A program made the position numbers and the translations under genes. The notes beneath the pieces were generated by a model. That model saw only the letters and a list, made by a program, of their open reading frames with translations. It had not been told where the DNA came from and searched no databases. Of a stretch of 7,593 nt of DNA, positions 1 through 6,013 are shown piece by piece. Origin of the DNA: an uncultured Burkholderiaceae bacterium (lineage in GTDB: Bacteria; Pseudomonadota; Gammaproteobacteria; Burkholderiales; Burkholderiaceae); assembly GCA_937862845.1 (NCBI GenBank), contig CALMCK010000201.1, positions 1-7,593 on the forward strand, read 5' to 3'. Each line of letters starts with the position of its first letter. Within the stretch, counting starts at the first letter, position 1.

Positions 1-1133
1 CCGTAGAGCGTTTGTCGATAACTGATGATGGATTGCTGATAGGCGACTTTGGAGATTTTTAGGTTCAGCTGGTTTTCATTCCAGTTCAAAAAAGGCAACG
101 CCAGATTCAACGCGAGCGTGCCGACGGGATCGCTCAATAATTGAGTGAGGTTGGTCGAGCCTGTGCCGATGGTGCCTGTGAGGGCGAAATTCGGGTAAAA
201 ATTCGCACGGGCCACATCCACGCCGCCCAAGCCTTCACGCAGGCGCAGCTCGGCGGCACGCACATCGGGACGGCGGGCGAGCACCTCGGCGGGAATCCCT
301 GCGGCGACGCTGGCAATTGCGCCCGTGGGCAAGGCGTCTGGTTCGTTGGCGATGTGTGCGGACGGCGGCGCGTCAAACAGTATCGCCATGGCGTTGCGCG
401 CGACGGCGCGCTGTTGAAGTAATGACTCTTGCGCGGATTCTTGGCTGGCCAGACTGCGCTCGGCGGACAGCACTTCGATGTTCGACACGGCGCCTGCTTT
501 GTATTTCACACGCATCAAGTCGAGCGATTGCTGGGCGTAGTCGATGCTTTTGTTGCCCGATGCGATTTGTTGATTGAGATAGGCCAACAGCCAATACTGC
601 TTGACCACGGCGCCTTCGATGGAGAGCTCGGTGTTGCGCAAATCTTGCTCGGTGGCTTGCGCTTCCCACTGCTTGATGCTGTTGGCTTTGGATAGTTTGC
701 CCCATAAATCAATGGTGTAAGCAATCGTCACGCCCGTCGAGTAGCTCTGTGCACTACTGCTGCTGCCATCGAGTGCGCGCGATGAGCGAGCACCCACATT
801 GGCAGAAATGCTCGGGAACAATTGATTCTCGGTCAGGCCCGCGCTCAGTTGTGCTTGGCGCAGCTTGTAGCCTGCGCTGGCGAGATTGCTGTTTTTAGCG
901 AGGGCTTGCTCAACCAGTTGATTGAGCGCTGAATCGTTGAATGCTTCCCACCATTTTTGGCTGTCATTGACATTGACACCGCTCGGCGCACTTGGCGTCT
1001 GCCACTGCTTGGGTATTTGCGCAGAAGCGAGTGCTTGCTCACTCGTCGGTGTTGGGATATTGCCTTGCGTGGCGCAGCCCGCCAGTGCAAGGGTCAATGC
1101 GAGGTACAACGGAATGCTGTGTGGTTTTTTCAT
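1..1133 (-). CDS. NodT/TolC-family outer-membrane efflux lipoprotein (3' end beyond window)
   Basis: Outer-membrane exit channel of a tripartite pump, presumably the partner of the MacA and MacB encoded just upstream. The frame is open from the ATG at 1133 to the left edge, giving 377 residues; the family is usually about 450-500, so roughly the last 80-100 residues are missing. An in-frame TGA three codons before the ATG fixes the start. Residues 1-19 form a lipoprotein signal peptide ending in the lipobox LAGC, with Cys20 as the lipidation site. Family signatures are visible: a WWEAFND-like segment near residue 60, DLWGK at 142-146, RRPDV at 287-291 followed by AAELRL, and ANFYPNFALTG after it. 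These match the duplicated OEP (TolC-like) helical-barrel architecture. No good Shine-Dalgarno is seen; the 22-base gap after macB suggests translational coupling. The NodT-type assignment is strong, the substrate is inferred only from the neighbours. Confidence 0.93.
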   Translation of the reverse strand, partial: MKKPHSIPLYLALTLALAGCATQGNIPTPTSEQALASAQIPKQWQTPSAPSGVNVNDSQKWWEAFNDSALNQLVEQALAKNSNLASAGYKLRQAQLSAGLTENQLFPSISANVGARSSRALDGSSSSAQSYSTGVTIAYTIDLWGKLSKANSIKQWEAQATEQDLRNTELSIEGAVVKQYWLLAYLNQQIASGNKSIDYAQQSLDLMRVKYKAGAVSNIEVLSAERSLASQESAQESLLQQRAVARNAMAILFDAPPSAHIANEPDALPTGAIASVAAGIPAEVLARRPDVRAAELRLREGLGGVDVARANFYPNFALTGTIGTGSTNLTQLLSDPVGTLALNLALPFLNWNENQLNLKISKVAYQQSIISYRQTLY

Positions 1134-1155
1134 ATCGTGTCATTTCTGTGTGCAA

Positions 1156-3135
1156 TTAGTCACGGGTCAATGCGATCACTGGGTCTAATTTGGCGGCGTT
1201 CTTTGCAGGGATGAATCCAAACAACACGCCAATCAAAGTGGAGCAGGTGAACGCGGCGACAATGGAGAACGTGGAGAATATCATGGTGAAACCGCTGTTC
1301 AAACTGTCAAACAACACGCCGATGCCCAAGGCCAACGCCACGCCCAAAAAACCGCCAATCAGACAAACCATGACGGCTTCTATCAAAAACTGCTGCATGA
1401 TGTCCGACTGACGCGCGCCGACCGCCATGCGCACGCCGATTTCTTGGGTGCGTTCGGTCACGGAGACCAGCATGATGTTCATCACGCCAATGCCGCCAAC
1501 GATGAGCGAAATCACGGCAATCATGGACACCAAAAGCGTCATGGTTTGCGTGGTCGATTCAATGGTTTTGCGGATGGTGTCGCTGTTTGAGATGAAAAAA
1601 TCTTGTTTGCCGTGGCGCTGCGTGAGGATTTTTGTCACACCCTCTTCGGCGGCCTGACTGCTGACGCTGTCGGACACGCGCACGGTGATGTTGCGCAGAT
1701 ACGATTGGCCCAACAGCCGACTCATGACGGTGGTGTATGGCACGTAAATATTGAGCGACTCGCTCGAACCCATCACAGAGGACTGCGCTTGGGTCACGCC
1801 AATCACGCGCACGGGCACATTGCCCAGCAAGATGACTTCGCCAATGCCGCTGCTGTTCGGAAACAATGCCGCTTTGGTGTTTGGATCAATCACGGCTTCT
1901 TGCGCATAGCGGCTGACTGACTTCGCATCGAAGGCCTTGCCCGTGTCCATCGAAATGCCCTTGACCTGAAAATACTGGTCGCCGACGCCAGATACCTGTG
2001 CGGTCACGGCGATGTTGGCCAAACGCACGGTGACAGATGTATTCACGCTGGGCGTGACGCTGTCCACATAGCTTTGCTGCGCCAAGACCTTCGCATCGGC
2101 CTCTGTGAGCGTGCGCACCGCTGCCGAGCTGCGATCACCAAAACCTGTGCCGGGGTACACACTGATGGTGTTGGTGCCGATTGAGCTGATGTTTTCCATG
2201 ATTTTTTGCTGTGAGCCTGCACCCAGCGCCACGACAGAGACCACCGAGGCGATGCCGATGATGATGCCCAACATGGTGAGAAACGTGCGCATGCGGTGCG
2301 CCAGCATGGCGACGACGGCCATATTGGCGGCTTCTTTAAACCTGTCCAATATACCCAGCCATGGCTTCGTGCTGCTCAACGCGTCCTGCGCGCTGGTTTT
2401 TTCGAGTTTCGCTGTGCTGGCCGATGCTTGAATCGCCGCATCCACGGCGCGAATGCGGCGGTCATCGACGATTTCACCATCGCGAATTTCGATGATGCGG
2501 TCGGCGTTTTCAGCGACTTTTAAATCGTGTGTGACAATGATGACGGTGTGGCCTTCGGCATGCAGCTCACGCAAAATCTGCATGACCTCGGCACCGCTTT
2601 GCGAATCGAGCGCGCCCGTCGGCTCATCGGCGAGTATCACCTCACCGCCATTGACCAATGCTCTGGCGATGCTCACGCGCTGCTGCTGGCCACCCGAGAG
2701 CTGGCCGGGGCGATGCCCCGTGCGCTGCGCCAAACCCAGCCGCTCGAGCAACTGACGGCTGCGCTCACGTCGCTGCGCAGGCGCGTAACCCGCGTAGATG
2801 GTCGGCACTTCGACATTGCCCAGCGCGTCCAAATCGCCGAGCAAATGATAACGCTGGAAAATAAAACCAAAATACTCGCGGCGCAACTGCGCCAACTCAT
2901 CGGGTTCCATGGTGCTGGTGTCTAGGCCATTCACCAGATACTCGCCGCGACTCGGTTTGTCCAAACAGCCGAGGATGTTCATCAGCGTCGATTTGCCCGA
3001 GCCTGACTGCCCCATAATCGCGAGCATTTCACCTTTTTCAACCACCAAATTGATGTTGTCCAGTACAGTGACCGTGCCCTCACCCGCAGGAAACTCTCGG
3101 TACAGGCCTTTAATCTCTAAAAGTGCCGTCATCAT
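1156..3135 (-). CDS. macB: MacB-type macrolide/peptide export ABC transporter, ATP-binding and permease
   Basis: Inner-membrane ABC transporter of the MacB type, which uses ATP hydrolysis to drive export of macrolides, peptides or similar compounds from the periplasm through MacA and a TolC-like channel. The product is 659 residues (E. coli MacB is 648). The N-terminal ATPase has Walker A GQSGSGKST at about 42-50, a Q-loop glutamine near 94, the signature LSGGQQQR at about 146-153, Walker B VILADE at about 166-171 and an H-loop His near 204. A linker leads to transmembrane helix 1 (about 285-306), then a periplasmic domain of about 220 residues, then three C-terminal helices starting at MTLLVSMIAVISLIVGGIG and including the conserved TERTQEIGVRMAVGAR coupling segment. 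Three start codons in tandem (GTG 3138, ATG 3135, ATG 3132) are possible. I chose 3135 because it forms a TGATG overlap with the macA stop, with GGGG placed just upstream. All key residues are present, so it should be active. Confidence 0.96.
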   Translation of the reverse strand: MMTALLEIKGLYREFPAGEGTVTVLDNINLVVEKGEMLAIMGQSGSGKSTLMNILGCLDKPSRGEYLVNGLDTSTMEPDELAQLRREYFGFIFQRYHLLGDLDALGNVEVPTIYAGYAPAQRRERSRQLLERLGLAQRTGHRPGQLSGGQQQRVSIARALVNGGEVILADEPTGALDSQSGAEVMQILRELHAEGHTVIIVTHDLKVAENADRIIEIRDGEIVDDRRIRAVDAAIQASASTAKLEKTSAQDALSSTKPWLGILDRFKEAANMAVVAMLAHRMRTFLTMLGIIIGIASVVSVVALGAGSQQKIMENISSIGTNTISVYPGTGFGDRSSAAVRTLTEADAKVLAQQSYVDSVTPSVNTSVTVRLANIAVTAQVSGVGDQYFQVKGISMDTGKAFDAKSVSRYAQEAVIDPNTKAALFPNSSGIGEVILLGNVPVRVIGVTQAQSSVMGSSESLNIYVPYTTVMSRLLGQSYLRNITVRVSDSVSSQAAEEGVTKILTQRHGKQDFFISNSDTIRKTIESTTQTMTLLVSMIAVISLIVGGIGVMNIMLVSVTERTQEIGVRMAVGARQSDIMQQFLIEAVMVCLIGGFLGVALALGIGVLFDSLNSGFTMIFSTFSIVAAFTCSTLIGVLFGFIPAKNAAKLDPVIALTRD

Positions 3136-4319
3136 CACATCCCCATGGGTCGGCCGCCCCCACCCATGCGACTGCTGGCTTTGGCATTGTTCTTGTCGTT
3201 GACGGCGTTTTCAGTGGTCTGGCTGACAATCACTTGATCGCCCTCATTGAGCCCTGATTTCACTTCGGCGTTCACGTTGTTGTTCAAGCCAATCTCCACC
3301 CAATGCCTTGTGACCGCCTGATTTTTGCCCAGCACTTTGACGCTGTACTGACCTTGTTCATTTTGTTTGCCCAAAGCTGTCGATGGAATGCTCAAAGCCT
3401 GTTTGGCTTGATTGATCACGATGGACACCTGCGTGGTCATCGACACCCGCAACACACCGTCAGGATTCGGCACGTCCAACATGCCGTAGTAATAAATCGC
3501 CGAACTGCTGCTCGATGAGGTGCTGCTGTTGTCTGACAATGTGGTCGGACCTGGGTCTATCGAGCGCAGCGTCGCCTCATAGCGTTTGGTGCTGTCGCTT
3601 AAAATCGTGAAATACGCGGGCATGCCTGCTTTGACTTTCGTCACATCGCCCTCGGATATTTCAGAGCGGATGGTGACCTTGTCCAATTGCGCCAGCGTCA
3701 AAATCGTCGGCGTGGACTGATTGGCATTCACCGTCTGCCCCTCCTCGACCGCCAGCGACACAACCACCCCATCAATCGGCGCGAGTACTTTGGTATAACC
3801 CAGCGTGAGTTGTGCGTTGTCCACACTGACCGTCGACTGCGTGACCGCCGCCTTGGCCGCCGCCAACGCGGCTTTGGCAGAATCGAATTCAGCCTTCGCA
3901 CTCGCACCCGCCGCATACATGGTTTGCTGGCGCGTGTACTCAAGCTGCGCCTTCTCAAGCGCCGCCTGATTGCTGGTCAACTGCGCACGCGCCGTCGCCA
4001 GCGTGTTTGTTTGCGTGCTCGCATCAATCACCGCCAACAACTCACCCTTCTTCACGCTTTGGCCCAACACCACATTCAAAGACTTGATCTGCCCCGACAC
4101 CTGCGCACCGACCGCCACCTGCTTAAACGCATTGACCGTCCCCGTCGCCAACACCTCATCCTCCAAATCCATGCGCGTCACAGGAGACGTGATGTAATTC
4201 ACAGGTGCCTTGCTTGGGAAAAAAATACTTTTCACAAACCAAACAAGCACCACAAGCAACAGCAATATCAACAATCGCTTCACCCATTGGTTGCGCCATA
4301 ATTTTTTCAAAGCATTCAT
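3135..4319 (-). CDS. macA: MacA-type periplasmic adaptor (membrane fusion protein)
   Basis: Periplasmic adaptor joining MacB to the outer-membrane channel; family members also stimulate the MacB ATPase. The product is 394 residues from the ATG at 4319 (E. coli MacA is 371). Residues 15-29 are a single membrane anchor after a basic N-terminus. The lipoyl half-motifs lie at about 66-100 (VAVGAQVSGQIKSLNV) and 175-200 (LAPIDGVVVSL), flanking an alpha-helical hairpin at about 101-172 rich in Ala, Gln and Lys. Beta-barrel and membrane-proximal domains follow, including YYYGMLDVPNPDGVLR near 277-291, which closely resembles E. coli MacA. An in-frame GTG at 4361 would add 14 residues, but ATG 4319 has a GGA seven bases upstream and begins right before the anchor, so I prefer it. 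Oddities are a serine-rich insertion (265-273) and a glycine/methionine-rich tail (385-394). The gene overlaps macB by one base. Confidence 0.95.
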   Translation of the reverse strand: MNALKKLWRNQWVKRLLILLLLVVLVWFVKSIFFPSKAPVNYITSPVTRMDLEDEVLATGTVNAFKQVAVGAQVSGQIKSLNVVLGQSVKKGELLAVIDASTQTNTLATARAQLTSNQAALEKAQLEYTRQQTMYAAGASAKAEFDSAKAALAAAKAAVTQSTVSVDNAQLTLGYTKVLAPIDGVVVSLAVEEGQTVNANQSTPTILTLAQLDKVTIRSEISEGDVTKVKAGMPAYFTILSDSTKRYEATLRSIDPGPTTLSDNSSTSSSSSSAIYYYGMLDVPNPDGVLRVSMTTQVSIVINQAKQALSIPSTALGKQNEQGQYSVKVLGKNQAVTRHWVEIGLNNNVNAEVKSGLNEGDQVIVSQTTENAVNDKNNAKASSRMGGGGRPMGM

Positions 4320-4693
4320 ATTTTCATCCGTGGTTAATTGACACTCCCAACATTCTGCCACAGTAAATGTGACTCATTGTGGATGCAGTGATATTCGTTG
4401 CTCCTGCCCCGCAGCCGCGCACAACGCCATCCGCCACTATTTTTAACCCCCTAGGTGACACATCGACCAACCCCACTTGCAGAAAGCACAATGTATTAAG
4501 CCCGCTTCAAAAAGCGGGCTTTGGTATTTGGTGGTTTTTTGACATGCCCACATCACGTTGGCCGGTGTTTTATGGCTTTTGATAAACTGCATTCTGCTGC
4601 CGAACAACCGTGAGTTGAGAATGGCCGCGTCTACACACCGCCATGTCATTAAAGCGTATGAAATACGCCAGAAACACCATACTTATTTGTTCA
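4320..4693. other. Intergenic region, macA leader and downstream end of the lipoprotein gene
   Basis: This stretch holds no gene I can support. Short open frames exist on both strands, but they run through a hairpin or lack family features. The part left of the hairpin is the macA upstream region. On the minus strand a TAAAAT hexamer (around 4439-4444) could be a -10 element, but no convincing -35 lies at the usual distance, so I do not call a promoter. A GGA about seven bases before the macA ATG is the likely ribosome-binding site. Confidence 0.6.
4498..4521. terminator. Perfect 10-bp hairpin, probable intrinsic terminator between lipoprotein gene and macA
   Basis: The arms AAGCCCGCTT (4498-4507) and AAGCGGGCTT (4512-4521) pair perfectly around a 4-base loop. 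The stem is GC-rich in the middle and A/T at the ends. Neither strand has a clean U-run directly after the stem: the plus side reads TGGTATTTGG then six T about 13 bases later, and the minus side reads AATACATT. Its place between two minus-strand genes suggests it insulates macA from transcription of the lipoprotein gene. Confidence 0.6.
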
Positions 4694-4981
4694 TCACAGC
4701 TTGCATCTTTTAGCGCGTGCTGCCTTGCGAATATCATCGCGACGACTGTCTATTTGGCCAAAACCAAACTTGCGCGTGCCCCGCTTCGTTGCCTCACGGT
4801 CAAAGTCTTGGATGTTTCTCCATTCGTCGCGCAATCCCTCGCAGGATAATTGTTCGGGGCTCTGCCCTCCCGTCACTCGACTAACCGAGGCACCAACCAC
4901 TCGACTGACAGAGGCGCAACCCGCAAACGCCACCATCACACCAACACCCAAAACCACTTTAATTAAAATGTGCTTATGCAT
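4694..4981 (-). CDS. Small putative lipoprotein of unknown function
   Basis: A 95-residue protein that I do not recognise. Residues 1-21 look like a lipoprotein signal peptide: basic start MHKH, hydrophobic core VVLGVGVMVAFA, then FAGC with Cys22 as the likely lipidated residue. The Phe at -3 is unusual for a lipobox, which normally has Leu. The mature part would be about 74 residues. It begins with a tandem octapeptide (ASVSRVVG then ASVSRVTG, residues 23-38), followed by a charged, probably helical region rich in Arg and Asp. Cys47 and Cys93 could form a disulfide in the periplasm. ATG 4981 is the only start that keeps the complete signal peptide; an AGAAAG motif about eight bases upstream is a weak ribosome-binding site. 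It lies alone between two terminators, so it is probably monocistronic. The signal peptide supports it being real; function is unknown. Confidence 0.72.
   Translation of the reverse strand: MHKHILIKVVLGVGVMVAFAGCASVSRVVGASVSRVTGGQSPEQLSCEGLRDEWRNIQDFDREATKRGTRKFGFGQIDSRRDDIRKAARAKRCKL
4874..4920 (-). repeat. Two-copy tandem repeat, 24-base period, inside the small lipoprotein gene
   Basis: Copy one is 4874-4897 and copy two 4898-4920, both starting CACTCGACT on the plus strand and differing at a few positions. The period is a multiple of three, so it encodes a duplicated octapeptide (ASVSRV-V/T-G) directly after the lipid-anchor cysteine. It probably arose by slippage and keeps the frame. 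Confidence 0.75.
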
Positions 4982-5021
4982 GACCCAGGCTTTCTAAATT
5001 TATATTAAACGGTTCAACCAC

Positions 5022-5033
5022 GCCTCTTGAGGC
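5022..5033. promoter_or_regulatory. Short inverted repeat upstream of the lipoprotein gene
   Basis: GCCTC and GAGGC flank a TT centre, 41-52 bases before the lipoprotein ATG. On the minus strand an AT-rich TTTAATATAAAT lies between it and the ATG and could hold a -10 element. The repeat could be an operator, but five-base arms occur by chance often enough that this is only a candidate. Confidence 0.2.
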
Positions 5034-5039
5034 AGATTG

Positions 5040-5070
5040 AAAAAAATCCCAGTCCGAAGACTGGGATTTT
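5040..5070 (-). terminator. Intrinsic terminator with C(UUCG)G tetraloop after the tRNA-Thr fragment
   Basis: On the minus strand a perfect 12-bp stem (5070-5059 with 5054-5043) closes a TTCG loop between C and G, the especially stable tetraloop context. It runs into seven T (5046-5040), four of which are also part of the stem. It begins eight bases after the tRNA CCA end, so it was most likely the terminator of the intact tRNA-Thr transcript. It now lies downstream of the toxin-immunity genes. Confidence 0.92.
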
Positions 5071-5077
5071 GCACACT

Positions 5078-5122
5078 TGGTGCCCGTTGCAGGACTTGAA
5101 CCCACCACCCCCTGATTACAAG
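5078..5122 (-). tRNA. 3' half of tRNA-Thr (anticodon UGU), truncated; likely attachment site
   Basis: Read on the minus strand from 5122, the segments of a tRNA 3' half follow in the right lengths. They are the anticodon loop CTTGTAA (UGU), the anticodon-stem strand TCAGG, the five-base variable loop GGGTG, the T arm GTGGG-TTCAAGT-CCTGC, the acceptor strand AACGGGC, discriminator A and an encoded CCA (5080-5078). All 45 bases align without gaps to the same part of E. coli tRNA-Thr(UGU) as I recall it. The matching 5' half (GCCCGTT acceptor, D arm, CCTGA stem) is absent: upstream sequence does not pair. It is therefore not a functional tRNA. The natural reading is the displaced 3' end left when an element integrated at the anticodon loop, the intact copy being re-formed at the other end of the element. 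Confidence 0.85.
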
Positions 5123-5138
5123 TTGCAACTTAAACAGG
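5111..5138. repeat. Inverted repeat at the tRNA break, candidate recombinase core site
   Basis: CCTGATTACAAGTTG (5111-5125) faces CAACTTAAACAGG (5126-5138). The central 12 bases AAGTTGCAACTT (5120-5131) are a perfect palindrome, and the outer CCTG/CAGG also match, with a two-base length difference between. The left arm is tRNA anticodon-loop and stem sequence and the right arm is non-tRNA sequence. Tyrosine recombinases bind such inverted core sites around the crossover; the assignment is inference. Confidence 0.55.
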
Positions 5139-5152
5139 TAACTCGTTGATAA

Positions 5153-5196
5153 ATAAGGGAAATTTGGTGTGGCCGAACGTAACCGCATTCCCTTAT
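5153..5196. repeat. Inverted repeat, 9-base arms, 26-base spacer
   Basis: ATAAGGGAA (5153-5161) and TTCCCTTAT (5188-5196) are exact reverse complements. They start about 30 bases from the tRNA break. They could be paired protein-binding sites of the recombination machinery or a loose hairpin; no T-run follows on either strand, so a terminator is unlikely. Confidence 0.5.
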
Positions 5197-5243
5197 GAAT
5201 CAGTATGTTAGCATATTTTTGCGCAACATAAAGAAACTGAGCG

Positions 5244-5262
5244 GTGTACCGTCAGTGTACCG
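5244..5262. repeat. Direct repeat GTGTACCG, two copies 11 bases apart
   Basis: Exact copies at 5244-5251 and 5255-5262 start 11 bases apart, about one helical turn, so a protein would meet both on the same face of the DNA. The distance of about 120 bases from the tRNA break fits integrase arm-type sites. That role is inference. Confidence 0.5.
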
Positions 5263-5368
5263 CAATAAACGCATGTTATTGATAAGTAAAATGCTTGATA
5301 TGTAGCGCTTTAAACGCCGAAAACCTTAAATACTGACGACGTGATTTGAGAATCTTAAGTGGGGTTTA

Positions 5369-5716
5369 ATGTTTGGGTCAATCTATTTTGATGTGTGGTT
5401 TGGTGTTTCATTGACGGTTTGTTCAATTGCGTGGTTTTTTATGGTGGAGCGCCAGCGCGACGAGATTCGTTCAGCGTCACTGAGTGTTGGCTTTTTAAAA
5501 TACTATTTTATAAAGTCAATCGACTCCATTGATTTTATCATCTTAACCTTGTCCATTCAAAGCTCAAAACCTCTTCTGTTACTGTGTCAAACAGCACACG
5601 ATAAGTATTCTTATCAAAAATACCACTACCGTCATCAAGAAGCACCCAAGCCTGTTGATTTTGAGCGCCGTCCAACCAATAAAAAAATCCTTTATCAGGT
5701 TGTGAGTCACACGTAA
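5369..5716 (+). CDS. Doubtful small membrane protein or truncated gene remnant
   Basis: The only plus-strand frame in the window that looks partly gene-like. ATG 5369 follows GTGGGG at a four-base spacing. The first residues contain a plausible membrane segment (about 8-25: DVWFGVSLTVCSIAWFFM) followed by a charged stretch ERQRDEIR, encoded by ordinary-looking codons. From about residue 57 the frame runs antisense through the 3' part of the immunity gene, to the stop ending at 5716, and that part looks like shadow. The likely reading is that the first 35-50 residues are the remnant of a gene whose remainder was replaced when the toxin-immunity DNA arrived, or a chance frame. I do not recognise a family. 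Confidence 0.25.
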   Translation: MFGSIYFDVWFGVSLTVCSIAWFFMVERQRDEIRSASLSVGFLKYYFIKSIDSIDFIILTLSIQSSKPLLLLCQTAHDKYSYQKYHYRHQEAPKPVDFERRPTNKKILYQVVSHT

Positions 5717-6005
5717 GTTTTGGTATTGAGATGCAACTTCTTTCTGTCCCGTCAAAATTTAAAAAAATAATTTCTTTTGATAGCCAGTCCGGTATGGAGC
5801 CTGCAAAAATAAAATCTGCGTGTTCGTCAAAATAAACACCACCACTATGTTTATCTGATTTATAAATTTCTACGGTTTTACCATTGAAATCCCATTTTGA
5901 TGCAACAATTTTTTTTGTTCCATCAAACACGGGTGAGTCTTTTGCTGTCCATATGGATTCGCCTTCACGCATAAAATAAAAATTACAAGGAGGATGCAAT
6001 TTCAT
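5538..6005 (-). CDS. Probable CdiI-type immunity protein for the adjacent CdiA toxin
   Basis: A 155-residue protein without signal peptide or membrane segment, so presumably cytoplasmic. It is rich in aromatic and acidic residues (for example WDFNGKTVEIYKSD, FFYWLDGAQ, WVLLDDGSG) in a pattern suggesting mostly beta-strands. I do not recognise its family. The role is inferred from position: it begins eight bases after the stop of the toxin gene, as immunity genes in contact-dependent inhibition loci do, and its small soluble form suits neutralising a toxin that acts inside the cell. A GTG at 6017 overlapping the toxin stop (GTGA) would add four residues. I prefer ATG 6005, which has GAGG six bases upstream, overlapping the toxin stop. 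The DNA is clearly richer in A and T than the pump operon (21 of 60 G+C in 5761-5820), which fits recent acquisition. Confidence 0.75.
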   Translation of the reverse strand: MKLHPPCNFYFMREGESIWTAKDSPVFDGTKKIVASKWDFNGKTVEIYKSDKHSGGVYFDEHADFIFAGSIPDWLSKEIIFLNFDGTERSCISIPKLTCDSQPDKGFFYWLDGAQNQQAWVLLDDGSGIFDKNTYRVLFDTVTEEVLSFEWTRLR

Positions 6006-6013
6006 TTCCAACC

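Larger units (their letters stand above)
5132..5537. other. Mostly non-coding junction between the tRNA fragment and the toxin-immunity genes
   Basis: About 400 bases with no confidently coding sequence. It contains the right arm of the att inverted repeat, a 9-base inverted repeat, a GTGTACCG direct repeat and the start of a doubtful plus-strand reading frame (5369 onward). No integrase or transposase gene fits here. No good terminator follows the immunity gene: the only hairpin nearby, TAAAATAGTATTTTA, has no usable loop and no G-C stem. Confidence 0.6.

Noticed and set aside
2527..2925. 132-codon plus-strand frame opposite the macB ATPase domain
   Set aside because: It lies wholly antisense to conserved MacB motifs and has no recognisable domain.
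3687..4301. 204-codon open frame on the plus strand antisense to macA
   Set aside because: Extremely rich in Arg, His and Leu with no family features; it is the antisense of a clear macA reading frame in codon-biased DNA.
4320..4361. GTG start at 4361 for macA
   Set aside because: It would put 14 residues before the basic N-terminus and membrane anchor; ATG 4319 has a better placed GGA and matches the family.
4443..4649. 68-codon minus-strand frame between macA and the lipoprotein gene
   Set aside because: It runs through the perfect GC hairpin at 4498-4521 and shows no protein-like pattern.
5078..5180. A complete tRNA with an intron or unusual D arm
   Set aside because: No GCCCGTT acceptor strand or D-arm consensus appears upstream of 5122 on the minus strand, and the bases before the anticodon loop do not pair with TCAGG.
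5495..5520. AT-rich inverted repeat TAAAATAGTATTTTA as terminator of the immunity gene
   Set aside because: The loop would be one base and the stem has no G-C pairs, so it cannot act as an intrinsic terminator.
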